Assembly: GCA_015680685.1 (NCBI GenBank)
Contig: MNCI01006599.1
Span: 62,764 to 126,763 of the forward strand
Direction of reading: 5' to 3'
From: Gnetum montanum
Taxonomy: Eukaryota; Streptophyta; Gnetopsida; Gnetales; Gnetaceae
DNA: 64,000 nt
Position 1 is the first letter of the stretch; the number at the start of each line of letters is the position of its first letter. Below are positions 11,951 to 24,829 of this stretch, piece after piece. A program made the position numbers and the translations under genes. Under the pieces are notes generated by a model. That model did no database searches. It had not been told where the DNA came from and saw only the letters and a list, made by a program, of their open reading frames with translations.

Positions 11951-12896
11951 TGATGAGCTGTGAGAGGTACCCCTACACCCAACCATATGAATCACAAAGA
12001 ATTCATGCACAATCCGATCAAATTCCATGAATTCTATGTCTTTTGGTATACTATTCTTCTAGGAAGTCAACCTTACCCTAATAGTCATTTGTTGTCTTCC
12101 CAGTTACACTTGTGATATACAAAGGTATGAATAAGTGTAATTGAGGCATATGATTTTTATTATTTTATGTTTTATGTTCCTTGATGCTTAAAGTAGATAA
12201 ATGAAGTAATTTAATGACAAACTTCATTTAACTAATTAACTAATCCCTAACTAGTCCTAACATAAGCATCTGGTTCCACTTTCTATACACGTTGTGAACC
12301 TACATATCCACTACTAGGATTACCAAGCACTATGCTACTAGGGCGAACCAAGCAATAATGTTGCTGGGGTTACCAAGCAAATACATATTTATGCTCGAAG
12401 TAGTCATACTTATGTGTTTAATCTATTTAGCTTAATTAATTAACTAATCACTTAAAGTCTAGTTTATGTTAATTTAGCTTAATTAATTACATAATTGAAG
12501 GAAATAATAAATGCATAAATAAATCATTAATCTATTCTAAGTGTTGCAAGGTTTGATCAAAAAGCTTATCTTTATTGCCATTCACACAGGTTTGGTTCAG
12601 GTACAATAGTTCTCGAATAAAGATCTGTATGCTTTCTAACTCATACTATGGGGACTCAGAGAAATATTCTAACTCTTAAATGAAAAAACTATGAGAGCTC
12701 TGCTACAAATATGACATCAACTTCCCCTAAACATGACTGTGAGCTTGTATCTATAGATTTTATTGTTAGGCTATGTTGACAAGGCCCCATAGATGAAACA
12801 AATGCTATGTTGACATGGCCCTGTTGATGGGGCAACACCATGTACATGGGGTTGCGTCAACTAGGGCCTATCAACACAACACTTTGATGCTCATCA
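11951..12896 (-). repeat. 5' LTR of element 1
   Basis: The LTR begins TGATGAGC and ends GCTCATCA, giving complementary termini with the TG...CA signature. Its R/U5 part (11,990-12,640) matches LTRs at 444, 14,582, 17,839 and 24,032. The U3 part contains repeated CCCATAGATG, GGCCCTGTTGATGGGG and related short blocks. It adjoins gag remnants of element 2 at about 12,900. Confidence 0.75.
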
Positions 12897-12899
12897 GAA

Positions 12900-14480
12900 C
12901 TTAGGGTTCAAAGAAAAATCCCTAGACTCTTTTAGATGTAACATAACTGGGCAATAGCCCTTTGGATGTTCATATTAACAAATGTCACATCCATCATCCT
13001 TTATATCTAAGTTTGTAACCTCTTCTACTATAGCTATTTTCCCTTTTTGTTGATAAGTTTCATTACCTATTTCCTTATTCTTTTTCCTCTTTTTATTTTG
13101 ATCACTTGATCCTATTTACTTTACCTTATCCTCTATGATTTTCAAGTTGGTTGTAACTTTTTCATTCATCAACTCACACATCTTATCTACCCTTGCTTTA
13201 ATCTCAATGATAGACTTTTATATTTGCAAGGTTTTGTGTGAAACCAACTTATCAAGAGCCACCTCTTTTTTCTTATCATAAATATGAATCTCTTTCTCAT
13301 GAAGGGTTGGATCCTAATTATATTCCTCTACACTCTCCCTTTTGCATAGCTCTGCTTCTTTTGCCACATATTCAACTAGCCTTTGTATCTTATGAGCTCT
13401 TAGTTCTTATAATCATTTTTGGGCATAGATCCCAAGGGTCTTCCTTATTTTATTACAAAGTCCATCTATGATGTGACAAGATTTCTCTTTTTGAGAAAAT
13501 GCATGGCCTAGGCATCAATACAGTAGAGAATAATATCTACCCAAGGCTACATCAAGGGATTCATGGTTCTCTTACTCCCATCCTTGGATTTGTTTTTTTA
13601 GGTTGGACACTCTTTAATAAGTTTGGTATTTTTCATTTAAGACCTCAAGCATTGTGGACCACTGGTGGATTAAATCTAGTTCCAATAATTTGTATCAAAG
13701 TTTAACTTCTTCTATTAGTATCCTAAGAAAGAGTTCAAGCTTTTGCCCCTTACTTTCAATGTTTTGTAAGGCCTAGGCATCATAGAAGGCTTGTAAATGA
13801 AGTTGTGGATTAGAATTATAGCCTCCCTCAGATAAAGGAATGTTATTCATATCAAGTTATTTGATGCAACTTTCCCTTTAATGCTTGTGAGGTATTCTAA
13901 TTGCCTCTGTGATTTATATCATGCTTATAGTAGCCAATAAATGCTCATCATCATAAAACATGTCATGGTGATAGTTTTTATTTCTTTTTGTTTGATTATG
14001 ATAATCTTGTCTATGCTCCCTTTGATGCCTTGTATCTTAGCTTTGATCCCTATTTCTATCTTCACCTCAACCCCTTAGTATATCTCTATCTCCATACCTA
14101 CTTTCATGTTTGATAAAAATAGAGATTAAAGATGAAAAGGAAGATGGTGAACTGGGAGAATTACCATGGCTCCTATATCTCTCCTTATGATCCCTTGATT
14201 TATCTCTTTTAGGTTTGGAGGAGGTCCTAGGCCTTAAGGCCCTCCTTGTTCTAGGATTTTTTACATCCCCTTTAGAGTTGTTTACGACAACTAAACATAG
14301 TCCTTGAATATATGAAGGATCAGAATTGACATATGAGATCCTTAATTGTAGTGTTTCACTTCAATTCTCTTCAATATAGATCCTATCATTACTGCTATTA
14401 GTGTTCTCATCATGTGATGGAATATAGGTCCTATGTGAAGGAGACATGTTTTTAATTAATAATGTGTATGTAACTGAAAA
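12900..14480 (-). pseudogene. gag of element 2 (Athila-like), truncated
   Basis: The segment aligns along its whole length with gag of elements 1 and 3. The C-terminal cysteine tail lies near 12,990-12,920, the capsid-like core at 13,860-13,230 and the basic RDRERS-like stretch at 14,240-13,980. Protease and all later domains are missing because element 1's LTR begins at about 12,896. Stops occur throughout. Element 2 is probably older than element 1 and was either cut by its insertion or deleted at the junction. Confidence 0.65.
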
Positions 14481-14562
14481 TATTAATATTTTCAAAAAGA
14501 TAAATTGTTAATGCTTTTATAACAATTTTTTATAATATAGCTAATCTAGATAACTAGCACCA

Positions 14563-14581
14563 TCCCTAACAACAATGCCAA
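14563..14581 (-). other. Primer-binding site of element 2
   Basis: The minus strand reads TTGGCATTGTTGTTAGGGA next to the LTR. This matches the tRNA-Asp complement at all but five positions, most of the differences being transitions. Confidence 0.65.
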
Positions 14582-15500
14582 TAATGAGCAGTGGATATTT
14601 ACTACACCCAACCATATAAATCACAAGTGTGTATGCGTGATCTAGTTGAATTCCTTGGATGCAACTTGTATGGTACCTTTATTGTTAAGCATTGGTTACA
14701 AGTCATTGTCTTCTCACTTGGACTAGTGGTAACTTTGTCACGTATGGTTTAGTCCAAAATGAGTCATATGATTATGATGTTGTGTGGGCCTTAAATTAAT
14801 TAAATAATAATATAGAAATTAGTTATTCAATCTAATTAAAAATAGAATTAAATCATGAACTATCCTAAGGGTGATGAGTGTACATTCCTTGGCTATCGTA
14901 CAAATCTTGAACTCATACTCACTATTGGGATTACCAAGTGCTATGCTACTGGGCAAACCAGGCAATAACGTTGCTAGGATTATCAAGCAAATACATGTCT
15001 ACACTCAAAATTGGTTGCACTCATTTCGTAAATTAATTAACATGCATGAAGATGTAAATATTAACTAAGTACCTCAAAAGTAAATTGCATTAAAAGTAAA
15101 TCTATTCTAAGTTAAAGTGCTACAATGAATATGAATCAATCTCAAACTTATTGTCATTCATGGAATATGTCGACATACAATGCTACTCAAATAATATGTT
15201 GTAAAATTGACTCAAACCCATGTTGCAGTCATTCATTAACTATTTGCTAAGATTATAGAAACAAAATACAAGAGTTCAACTACATTATGGACCAAATGGT
15301 GTCAAATATACAACATATGCTGGCATATTATAAGCAAATATAGACGTTGCATCAATGGGCATGTGCTAATGCATTGGGCTACGTCGATGTAGCAAAGTTA
15401 CAACATATGCGATATAGCATCTCTGATATAGCATCTACAATGTAGTAACCAACTAAGATGTACTAACAAGGATCTTACAACATAGATGAAATGTAGCATC
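14582..15500 (-). repeat. 5' LTR of element 2
   Basis: It starts TAATGAGC (a mutated TGATGAGC) and runs through the conserved GGATTACCAAGTGCTATGC and AAATACATGTCTACACTC segments. The U3 end is not sharply defined; 15,500 is an estimate. U3 contains recurring GATATAGCATCTACAAT blocks at 15,405-15,515. Confidence 0.65.
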
Positions 15501-16810
15501 TACAATATAGCATTTGCAATATCTCAACCAACTAATACATTTGACAAAAGGATGCTTCATCATGTGGTCTCATCACCAACATTAATCATCAAACCATTCT
15601 TGTCTTTATGCTCTATAATTTCTTTTCACTTGGGTAATAGAAACCAATAGAGTATCTACAATATTAATAAAGGATTTACACTATATCAGCTAATTCAGTA
15701 GTTAATTTATCATGAAAACATGCATCATGTTAATATTTACAACAAGATCAAAAGCTCAACCCATTATTGATCTCAAAATCATTTTTCCTACATTTTAAGA
15801 TAAAATAAATGTAAATATGACGAAGTATGAAATGGGTGTATATGTATTAAAGGATAGTTATGATAAAATACAACTGAATTTGAGCTATACCAAAATGGTG
15901 TAAAAAATCATACATATAAATTTAGCTAGAAATAAAATTTGTACATGAAAGCTATAATAGTACATGTATCTTTGTTTTGTTTGGTTTTTGAAAATCTCTT
16001 TCCCAAATTTTTTGAATTCCACATTTTGCTTTGAATCATCAATCTCATGATATACAAATAATGGCAGACCATCATAAATCTATAGAATGTCGAGTACCAA
16101 CGTCATTACCAGCAAATATGCCTACCATTCTAAGAGTCCTGCAAGTGAAATAGGACCGCACAATGCCTTTGATATTGGCTGCAAGTCAATAACGCCAAGA
16201 ACTAGTAAAATAGGTGGAAGAAACATAGTAGAATCTGCTAAATGCTTGGAGTTTGCATGTAAAATATGATTTCCTTACCAAACAAGTTATACCACCAGCT
16301 GATATAAAGGGTCATATGGGAAAAAGAAGAAAAAATGAATAACATAGTCTTCATTGCCGACATTGTTATTGTGATTTGACTTTACCATAGTGATCACGTG
16401 AAATATGAATATTTAAATTGAAAAATTTTCATCAAATAACATCAGCAAAACTGTGTTTGATTGACAAATTATAAGAACTTTCTTCCATTCAAATCTCAGG
16501 TCGACACCATATCCATTCGCAATGAACATTCTCATGGTATTGATGAAAAAGCTTGTGACAAGCCCAAAGGGGGGAAATCATAGTGAGCCCATGATACTAA
16601 AAGATTTCTTTCACACTTTACACAATATGTCCAAAGTCATTTTTTACCTTTTATATTTTATAAGTTTATTTAAGATCTACCATTTATAAATAATACAATT
16701 TATTACTTGCATATTGAAATATATGCTATCATTTACTATTAAGCTTTTGCATGGTGAAGAACATCCTTCAAAAAGTAAGAGTAGAGAAAAATAATATGAG
16801 CTCCTACAAC
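15500..16810. other. No gene seen; right part is 3' flank of an LRR pseudogene
   Basis: AT-rich sequence with only short chance ORFs. From about 16,225 it becomes similar to 33,335 onward (AAATATGATTTCCTTACC against AAATATAATTTCCTTACA, and CATTGTTATTGTGATT in both). That part is therefore the duplicated 3' flank of the receptor-like-protein pseudogene. Confidence 0.6.
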
Positions 16811-16817
16811 ATAAAAT

Positions 16818-17690
16818 CTAAAAGTAATAAGTAGCACACTAACAAGGAAAAGCATCCCAATGACAAAACAATGCTATTGTTGTCCCATAAGATAAACCAG
16901 AACCTAATCCAAATGTAATCGATGACACGTGATCTTCTACCCAATCCCATCAATCCTTTGAATTACTAGGTTGTGTACTTTGCTTTGCTTGTTTGACAAT
17001 CATCATGAGGGAAAACTCTACATAAAGAATAATTTCCAACAAATGCACTATCATCAAATGTAGTAAACTAGGTAGATTGAGGGATTTTACAACAAAGGTG
17101 ATTATTTGAAACATCAAAAACCTACAAACATTCTATGGAAGTGAGCTACCTAGGAATGTCATTAGTTAATCTATTTGAATTAAAATTAATTTATTCTAAA
17201 TTGACTAGCTTTCCTATTCTATTTAGTATATGTCCACTCAACATGTTGTGAGATAAGTTAAGCAACCTTAACTTTCCTAATTTATCAATGTTGGTTGGAA
17301 TGTTGCCAGTGAGATTATTACATGACAATTCTATAAAATTATTATATGATATTATGTATAGGTTCATAAGTTCTAGCTTCTTTTTCCTAAAAATCATTTT
17401 CACACTGAAAGGATGGTATGACTAGACAACCCTTCCAGGAAGTCATAAATGAATTGCTCACCCTCATCTAATTCAAAAATTCTCATGTTATTGCAAATGT
17501 TGTCGAATCCTTTTAGCTTTTTGAGATGCAACAGAATATTGCCATGAAAATGATTACTAGAAAAATTGAGGTCTTGCAACTTAGACAAATTTACCATCCA
17601 TTCTAGAATCTATCCTTTTAGTTGATTGTAACCTAGATTCAAGGTTCTAAGTATTATCATATCTCTTAAAAATTATTAAGTTGATGAGAT
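16818..17690 (-). pseudogene. LRR receptor-like protein, C-terminal fragment (copy A)
   Basis: Receptor-like proteins carry an extracellular leucine-rich-repeat domain, one membrane helix and a short tail, and act in plant defence or development. The minus-strand translation gives LRR units LQDLNFSSNHFHGNI (17,590-17,540) and LRLLNLSHNMLSGHI (17,290-17,220). These are followed by the C-terminal cap and membrane region, recognisable by DNA similarity to copy B (33,917-34,790). The N-terminal two thirds are absent; similarity to copy B ends near 17,670. Frameshifts and an internal deletion near 17,405-17,500 relative to copy B make it non-functional. Confidence 0.8.
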
Positions 17691-17838
17691 GTTCAACTAT
17701 AATAAAGAAAAACATGTCGTAGGGGATAAGGAAATGTAAGGAACAAATAATGCTATACTTTTCTATGGTGAATGATTGACTCTATATTCATGAGACACTA
17801 GTAAAGATGATGATAAAATTGAATATGATGTGATAGAG

Positions 17839-18624
17839 TGATGAGTGGCGAGGTACCCCTACATTCAACCATACTAATATGAGCGTTACATGCGCGATCT
17901 GGTCAAACTCTAAGGACGAAGTGCTTACGTGCGTTATGGAACACTTAAGGTTAATCAATCGATGTCTTCCCAAGCTTACTTGTATTTGTCATGGTTGTAT
18001 GGTTAAGTGAGCTTGAGGTATATGATTTTTATATCTTTTATCTTTTTATCGCCTATTCTAAGAGGAGAAAGGGTGAAGAGACTAAGTAACTAACTTTCAC
18101 TAACTAAGCTCTAATCGTCCTAGCATCAGTATCCATTCCCACTTGCCATACATACCCTGAACCAGTGCGATGCTATTGGGATTACCAAACACTATTCATT
18201 ACTAGGTTACCAAGCATAGCACACGTGCTCGAAGCGGTCGTACTGAATGCACTTAACAAGGAGAGTCAAGGGTTGAGAGAGATTAATTGTCTAAGACAGA
18301 ATTTAAACATTTAACAGTAATTAAATCCTATTTAGCTTAGTCCATATGCTGCAAGGTTTATCAGAAAGTTCATGTTTATTGCTGGACACAATGTGTGCTC
18401 AGGTACAAATTTCTCGAATAAAGATCCGTTCACTTTGAGACTCCTATTGTGGGCACATGGAAATTATTCTAACTCTGGAATGGTAAAACTACTATAGTTT
18501 GGCTAAGGATATAGATCTAGATGTGGAAACAAGGGAAGGCCACCTCTTATTTATAGGCAAGATGACAAGCTGCGATATCCTGTACGCGATATTGCAGGGG
18601 ACGACGCGATATCGTGGCTCATCA
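17839..18624 (-). repeat. 3' LTR of element 3
   Basis: It starts TGATGAGTGG and ends GGCTCATCA. A minus-strand TATA box (TATAAATAA) lies at 18,547-18,555. U3 carries several GCGATAT blocks at 18,572-18,616. It is collinear with the copy at 24,032 over about 600 bp. GTCATGGGGCTA just inside the terminus could be the polypurine tract. The termini are the best fit, not proven. Confidence 0.75.
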
Positions 18625-18763
18625 TAGCCCCATGACTAAATAAAAACTCGTCATCGAGTTTCTTACAAAATATTGGGAAGGTATGGGATTATGGACTTGA
18701 ATGATACTAATGGTGAATGGGGTGACATGTGAACAGATCATCATTACAATACATGAAAAAATT

Positions 18764-18791
18764 AGTGTTCATGACAACAATAATGAACACT
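18764..18791. repeat. Inverted repeat, 9-bp stem
   Basis: AGTGTTCAT (18,764-18,772) pairs perfectly with ATGAACACT (18,783-18,791) across a 10-base loop. It is homologous to the hairpin at 1,053-1,083. Confidence 0.6.
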
Positions 18792-18824
18792 ACACACATT
18801 TGACATCCAGCCTCATTTGGCAGC

Positions 18825-18857
18825 AGAGAGAGAGAGAGAGAAGAAGAAGAAGAAGAA
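18825..18857. repeat. Compound microsatellite (AG)n(AAG)n
   Basis: Eight AG units at 18,825-18,840 are followed directly by AAG repeats to 18,857. Confidence 0.95.
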
Positions 18858-20560
18858 ATTCGTTGCTGCCAACGCCAAGATTGCGTCTTTCTTTGTCCAT
18901 CAGCAAGCACACCATCAATTTTGTTCCTTGCATAACTACTTCAGCACTGATCCATACCAAGTGTTCCCTCCAGATCCAATCCGTTGGTGTATGATTTCCA
19001 TTTGCACATACAACATAGTCTTATATTAGCAACTGTAAATGAATCACAATGCAGTTGATACCTTGCCTTAGTGTTAGGTCCATTGGCTGGGTTGTGATAT
19101 GGCTGATGTAGATTTTGGAGGTATAATAATAATGGTAACTACCCAAGGTGTAGGGGTTAGGAGAAAATTGAAAAAATTGGACCAGGACCCCCATGACTAA
19201 TCGCGAACCTCCGGTAGCGAGAGAATGGAAAAAGATAAGGAATAAGAAAGATGGAGAAAAAGAGACAACTGTAACATCGATGAAATGGATGTCAGAGATG
19301 GAAATGAAAATAATTGAAATTTATTGCGAAAATGTTTAAGCAAAAGAAATTAATTGATGCACCAAATAGGAATGCTAGTGGGTCCTCCCCAAAGCAGGCT
19401 CATGCCCTTAATGCCTTGACATTCCCACATTGAAAGAGTCCATGGGTTCTGGAAATGCCATTTGGAAGGAAGAGTTAAATTCTTAACCACAACATTTTAC
19501 CAAAAAGAAAACAATGCATCAACCAAAATATAGACTACTGATACTACTGGCAATGAGGTGAACAATGGAGGAAAAATGATGGAAAGAAGAGAATGAAATG
19601 GAGTCTCAAGAACAAGGTGATGTACAGCCCCTTGTGTGTTAATGATTAATGGGACTTGGTAGTTCTCATTCCAAATCCAGCCTTAAACAATCCACATCCA
19701 GTGACTCCGCATTAATACATTCAGCCAATCCATCCACCCTAGGTAACAAGAATGCCTTAATCAAAGAGTCACCACCATTCTGACGAAACAAGAAGGAAAA
19801 AGGTAGGAAGTGAGGAAAGGGCCTTAATTAGAGGGAACATGATTGTTTAGTTCCATAACTAGTGCTTGTAGCCCAGGTGATTATTTTTTCTAAGGGATGT
19901 GCTCTGAATCCTCATTGTTTTTTTTTTTGTTTTTCGTGAGAACAACACCATGCAAAGACTTATTATTTTTATTTTTATTGGCTTAGCTTCTTGATAATGG
20001 GGTAACGTCAGAACGGTAAGAAAACTCAAGAAGAAAACATCCAAGCACCCAAGAGAATGGCCAAAAAAAATGCATCAAGTCCCCTTGAAGTCACACCCTT
20101 TTCAATCCTTGAGTCCTTTCTTAGTTTAAGAAATGCTCAGTCACCGATTCATTAATAGTTCTTATTATTTTGAAGAAAGGGACTATACAGTTCCAAGCCA
20201 AGAGAGATGATAGAAATTTATGGATGCATGGATGATGTGGACTCATTGCCTATTATATCAAAAGAACCATACATTAGTATCAACATTATAACTTAAAGGT
20301 AAAAACCAAACATTAGCAACCAATAAAATACAATTCATACCATCATCAAGAGCACTTATTAGGTGACAAACTTAACAAAATGAATAAACACACACACACA
20401 TCAATAAAAGAAAAAGTATGAATGATGTTGCAAAATAAAAACAAGAAAAGTTAAAGAAATTTGTAAAAAAAAAATGTGTAAAACAAAAACTTAAAAAGGA
20501 ACTAAGGCCTTGATTGATCAGCATAAGTGGCCATCTCCCCCATGACTGAATTGAAAGGGA
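18858..20560 (-). other. Non-coding 3' internal region of element 3
   Basis: No gene. From about 19,340 it matches the 3' region of element 1 (4,380-5,730), including GTGCTTGTAGCCCA at 19,862 and ACACCATGCAAAGACTT at 19,944. The part at 18,858-19,340 has no partner in the window that I can identify. Confidence 0.65.
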
Positions 20561-21245
20561 GAGATCCGAAATAATGAGTGCTTGTTAAAATTCTTTAGAA
20601 GTTTCCAACTTCTCCAAATTGATGTTTTCAGGTTAAGGGTTGGAAGTTGGCGACACTCATGCTCCAGTGTATCTATGCTTTCGACGTGAGCACAAGATGT
20701 TCCCCCAGTTGGTTCCATGCATGTTGGTGAGTTACCCTCCTTATTAGCTATCAACTATTGGGTGTTTTCTTGTTGTGTGGTTGCTACATACAGACACTTT
20801 TGTATGTTAACTTTTTGGACACACCGGTTGCATGCAGGAAATGCTGAACATTCCTGTACGCCATCACCCTCTATATCACTGTATGTGATGCATGGAATCT
20901 TCTTCTTCTTGATCTTTTCATAAGTGTTTTCCTTAGATATTTCCAGGGAAAGATCACAGATTCCTAGGCATGCATTTATGGTACTTAGCCATGCCCTTCC
21001 CATTATTATTGGGAAGTCCCCTTTGTCATTGTTTACTTGGATCACTAGGAAATCAGCTAGGTACAACGACCCACACACAGTGGTAATGATGTCCTTCACC
21101 AATCCCAAGGGAACGATGATGGACTAGTCAACTAGCTCTAAGTGAATATTGCTATTCTTTAGTGGAGGCAGGTTCTAGGCTTTACACATTTCTTGGGATA
21201 TTAAGTGACTTCGGAACTTGAGTCTAGAAGAGCTTTATGTGGCTC
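20520..21245 (-). pseudogene. Aspartic protease region of element 3
   Basis: The active-site block reads LLDSSS near 21,230, corresponding to the D-S/T-G triplet. A frameshift follows, then an open stretch (21,108-20,755) with GLVKDIITTVCG, FLVIQV and FPIIMGRAWLSTINA, matching the protease C-terminal half in elements 4 and 5. The frame continues after one stop to the cysteine-containing tail and ends GGDGHLC at 20,518. There it has already run into the non-coding 3' region, so the C-terminus is a by-product of the pol deletion. Confidence 0.7.
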
Positions 21246-21899
21246 ATTCCCAGCGACTTGGAGGTAGATTAGAGGGATTTCAGGATCAGAGAATTTCCTG
21301 GGAAGGTGGCCCAGATTTATCTAGTCAGTGACGGTATGTGTTAACATAATCGTGTGTGTTGAGCTCTGTTTTTGGGTTGAAGGGAGCTCCGAAGCCTTAT
21401 TTGATGGAGGAGTGGTCATAGACTCAACCGCTTGTGGTTGTGAGAGCTTGTTTGGACTGTTGGTTCTAAAGAAAGGTCTTCTCTTTGTACGGTTGTTAGA
21501 ACCAGCAACATGTTGGGGATTTACAGCTCTCGTAGCATTACGTTGCTGCGGTTGAGTGGGGAGTTCCCCTTGCATCGCTGGAGCGGGTGGTAGTGGAGCT
21601 ATCGATGTGAGGGTCGTGGATGGGTTTGGAGGATGGTATGCATGTGATGTGTCTCCCCTAGGAGAAGGAGTCCTATAATACTCTCAATCTTGGTAGTGAC
21701 GTTGTGGGGTTACGTGACCAACAAAGTCACTTGGAGAGACCAGCTGTTGCACGTAATAGCCATATGGATCTGGTTGTCGGTAAGGGTATTGTTGCCTGGG
21801 CAGTGGCATCCCCCATGATTGTGGGTATTGCCACTGGTAGTATTGGTTGATTGGTTATGATGGAGTTCCACTTGGATAATATGTTAAGGGTTGGTGGAA

Positions 21900-23885
21900 C
21901 TGCCTTGGGTTACCTTGGTGATAAGGTAACCTTTGGGATGCTTTCCATTTGTTAAGTCTTGGATTGAGTGCATACACCCCAGACTCTTGTAGATGTGAGA
22001 TTATTGGGCAACATCTCTTAGGATGGTCATACTAACATATCTCACATCCACCGTCATCATCCGTATTAGAATCCACAACCTCTTCAGTGATAGTTATTTT
22101 ACCCTTACCTTTGTTACGTGCATGGTCTAAGTCTCTCCTCTTTTTCTTATCATAGTCACTACTTCACTCCTTAGACTCCTCTATGATTTTAAGGATGATT
22201 TTGAATCTACTGTCTAAGAAGTCCCACATTTGATCTACCTTAGCCAACACTTCGGTTGTTAACTTTTGAACTAGCAAGGTTTTTCTATTCACCAACTCTT
22301 CGAGTGGTGACTCGTCCTCCTCCTCACAGAATCTCACTCCTCTCTTTCAAAGGGAAGGATTGTGATTATATTCTTCTATGCTTTCCCTGTTGTGTAGCTC
22401 TCCTTCTTCCTTAGCTACTTGCTCCAAAAATTTATAAACTTCATGAGACCTAAGCTCAGATAATCTCCCTTGGGCATATGTTCCAATGGTTCTCCTAGTT
22501 TCGTGCCTAAGCCCATCTACGAGATGGCGTAGTTGATCCCGTTGTGCGTAACCATGGCCCGGGCAACGATGTAGCAGTGCATAATATCGGCCCATGGTAG
22601 CATCCAAGGGTTCATGATTACCGTGCTTCCATCCTTGGATTTGTTTCCACAAGTTGGACATCCAGGAGTACATTTGATATTTATCGTTAAATAGTTCTAG
22701 CATCGTACTCCACCTTCGAATGGATTCTGGTTCTAAGGACTGGTACCAACTTTTCGCTTCCTTTATGAGTGTCCTTAGGAACAACTTTGACTTGTTCCAC
22801 TCATTTTCAATGTTCTGCAAGGCACAGGCATCGTGAAATGCTTGTAGATGGTTTTGAGGATAGTGTTGTATCCCTCCTCAAATCATGGGATATTATTCAT
22901 GTCTAGTCTCTTGATTTTGCTATATTTCTAGTGCCTTGTAGGTATTCTAATGGCCTCCATAATGTATAACATACTTTGTGTTGCAAGTATGGGTTCTTTG
23001 TTGCCATTCCTCTCATGGTGTCTATGATGTCTACGCGGTTCCCTACTTTCCCTTCTTCTCTGCCGTGATTCCCTATAGTGCCCTCATCCTCTTTCTCAAC
23101 TCTCTCATCGAGGTTTCTCACTTTGCTTACCCTTATCCTCACGGTTGGGTTCTTTGTAACTATGTCCTAATATAGAAGGAGAGGGTGAATGAGACGATGA
23201 AGGTGAAGAGGAAGGAGAACCATCGCCATGACGATGTTTTCTTCCTTCCCTTCAGTGATCCCGACCTCGATCGTGATGACGATCAGACTACCCACCCTTG
23301 TCATGTGTTTTTTGTTTCCTCATTAAACACTTGGTGTTCATGGGGATCAGAACTAGGATTGTGAATTGTGGAGTGAAGGTTCTAATACTACACCTCCTCA
23401 CCATCATTAGGAGGGGGAACATCATTTGATGGGGAACCTATTATAACTGGTTCACCATCTCCAATTTATCTTAGAACATGCAGGACGTTGTGGGGACCTT
23501 TACCCTTCAACGATGTATAGTAGCTCTCTTGCCGTAAGTCCCTTTGACATTGTGCTTCTGTGGGATGGTAATCCCTTGTTTCATAGTCGCATGCAACGTA
23601 CTCCGCGTAAAGTTGTGACATGCCTATCCGTGTGAGAGCATGAAGGAGCATGTTGGGGATTGCTCGGACTGGGGGCAACACTATGTTACCCACCAAGTCT
23701 CTCTAACATAGTTGCTCATCTTGATGGAGGATAAAAGTAAAGTTGGGTATATACTCATCGTAATGAGTATACACTACCCGAAACTGTTGAGGAACTGGCA
23801 GTTCTTGGTTATGTATGTTGTGCCATTGACTGCCTCTTGTGTGATCCCTAGGTGGTGAAGTGCTTTTGTGAGAAGAAGAAGACAT
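21900..23885 (-). pseudogene. gag of element 3 (Athila-like), best preserved copy
   Basis: A plausible start is the ATG at 23,885 (MSSSSHKSTSPP). The N-terminal part runs to about 23,466 with only a short break. A basic, arginine-rich region follows at 23,330-22,900. The 157-residue open core at 22,820-22,347 contains IKEAKSWYQSLEP, FNDKYQMYSWMSNLWKQI and QLRHLVDGLRHETRRTI, the typical retrotransposon gag pattern. The C-terminal tail near 22,050-21,960 has cysteines and HLQESGVYALNP. A glutamine/proline-rich linker to protease lies at 21,575-21,321. Frameshifts separate the blocks. Confidence 0.8.
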
Positions 23886-24012
23886 TGTTGTCTTGTTCGG
23901 TGTGCTATTGACCGTTGTTTTAATTTTTCTTCTGATTAACCCTAAGGGTTTGTTAAGCTTCTCAACGATGTGGATGATTTCCTATGTTCTACTTAGCGCA
24001 CAAACAACTAAG

Positions 24013-24031
24013 TCCTTGACAATGATGTCAA
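24013..24031 (-). other. Primer-binding site of element 3
   Basis: The minus strand reads TTGACATCATTGTCAAGGA. It differs from the tRNA-Asp complement at seven of 19 positions, and every difference is a G-to-A or C-to-T transition, as expected from methyl-cytosine decay. Confidence 0.7.
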
Positions 24032-24633
24032 TGATGAGTGGCGAGGTACCCCTACACTCAACCATACGAATATGAGCGTTACATGCACAATTCGGTCGAA
24101 TTGCAAGGATGAAGTGCTTATGCGCATTATGGAACACTTAAGGTTAATCAATCACTATCTTCCCAAGATTACTTGTATTTGTCACAGTTGTATGGTTAAG
24201 TGAGCTTGAGGTATATGATTTTTAGATCTTTTATCTTTTTATCGCCTATGCTAAGAGGAGAAAGGGTGAAGAGGCTAAGTAACTAACTTTCAATAACTAA
24301 GCTCTAATTGTCCTAGCATCAGTATCCGTTCTCACTTGCCGTACACACCTTGAACCAATGCAATGCTACTGGGATTACCAAATGCTATTCGTTACTGGGT
24401 TACCAAGCGTAGCACATGTGCTCAAAGCAGTCGTACTGAATGCACTTAACTAGGAGAGTTAAGGGTTGAGAGAGATTAATTGTCTAAGAAAGCATTTAAA
24501 CATTTAACAGTAATTAAATCCTATTTTGCTTAGTCCATATGCTGCAAGGTTTATCAAAAAGTTCGTCATTATTGCCGGACACAATGTGTGCTCAAGTACA
24601 AATTGCTCGAATAAAGATCCGTTCACTTTGAGA
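24032..24633 (-). repeat. 5' LTR of element 3 (U3 truncated)
   Basis: It begins TGATGAGTGGCGAGG and is closely collinear with 17,839-18,445. Similarity stops around TTTGAGAC at 24,633, so the U3 half is missing and no target duplication can be tested. Confidence 0.75.
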
Positions 24634-24829
24634 CTATTGTGCTCAAACAAATTTCATTCTTACCACTATTGTTATCTAGTTAATTTAAAATTTTTAACAT
24701 TTCACTTGCTAAAAGAAAGTCATAGTCTTAACATTTCTTTAATTACTCCATTTATCACACATCACATTTAAGTGCATGCAGCAAGAGTTATAATATTTTC
24801 TAAGTGCATGCAGCAAGAGTGAGAAGTGT
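24634..24829. other. Spacer between two opposed LTRs, with a 20-bp direct repeat
   Basis: No gene. TAAGTGCATGCAGCAAGAGT occurs twice, at 24,770-24,789 and 24,801-24,820. The spacer separates the minus-strand LTR of element 3 from the plus-strand LTR of element 4. Confidence 0.7.

Larger units (their letters stand above)
3930..12896 (-). mobile_element. Element 1: Athila-like Ty3/gypsy retrotransposon with complete domain order, decayed
   Basis: Reading from high to low coordinates: 5' LTR 11,951-12,896, tRNA-Asp-type primer site, gag, protease, RT, RNase H, integrase, a long non-coding 3' region and a 3' LTR remnant (3,930-4,250, probably continuing at 985-444). Domain order gag-PR-RT-RH-IN defines Ty3/gypsy. 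RT motifs SFLDGYSGYNQ and VFMDDF and the RNase H ending VVADHLSQL match Athila-type elements. All ORFs are broken, so the copy is dead. The element directly abuts the truncated element 2 at about 12,900. Confidence 0.8.
17839..24633 (-). mobile_element. Element 3: Athila-family retrotransposon lacking RT, RNase H and integrase
   Basis: LTRs lie at 17,839-18,624 (3') and 24,032-24,633 (5', U3 truncated). The internal part, read from high coordinates, is gag, protease, then a direct jump near 20,560 into the family's non-coding 3' region. Compared with element 1, about 2.8 kb holding RT, RNase H and integrase (5,740-8,560) is missing. The copy could only have moved using enzymes from another element. 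Gag is the best preserved in the window. Confidence 0.8.

Noticed and set aside
20755-21108. An intact small host gene encoding a 117-residue protein
   Set aside because: It is the second half of the element 3 protease with FPIIMGRAWL, homologous to blocks in elements 1, 4 and 5.
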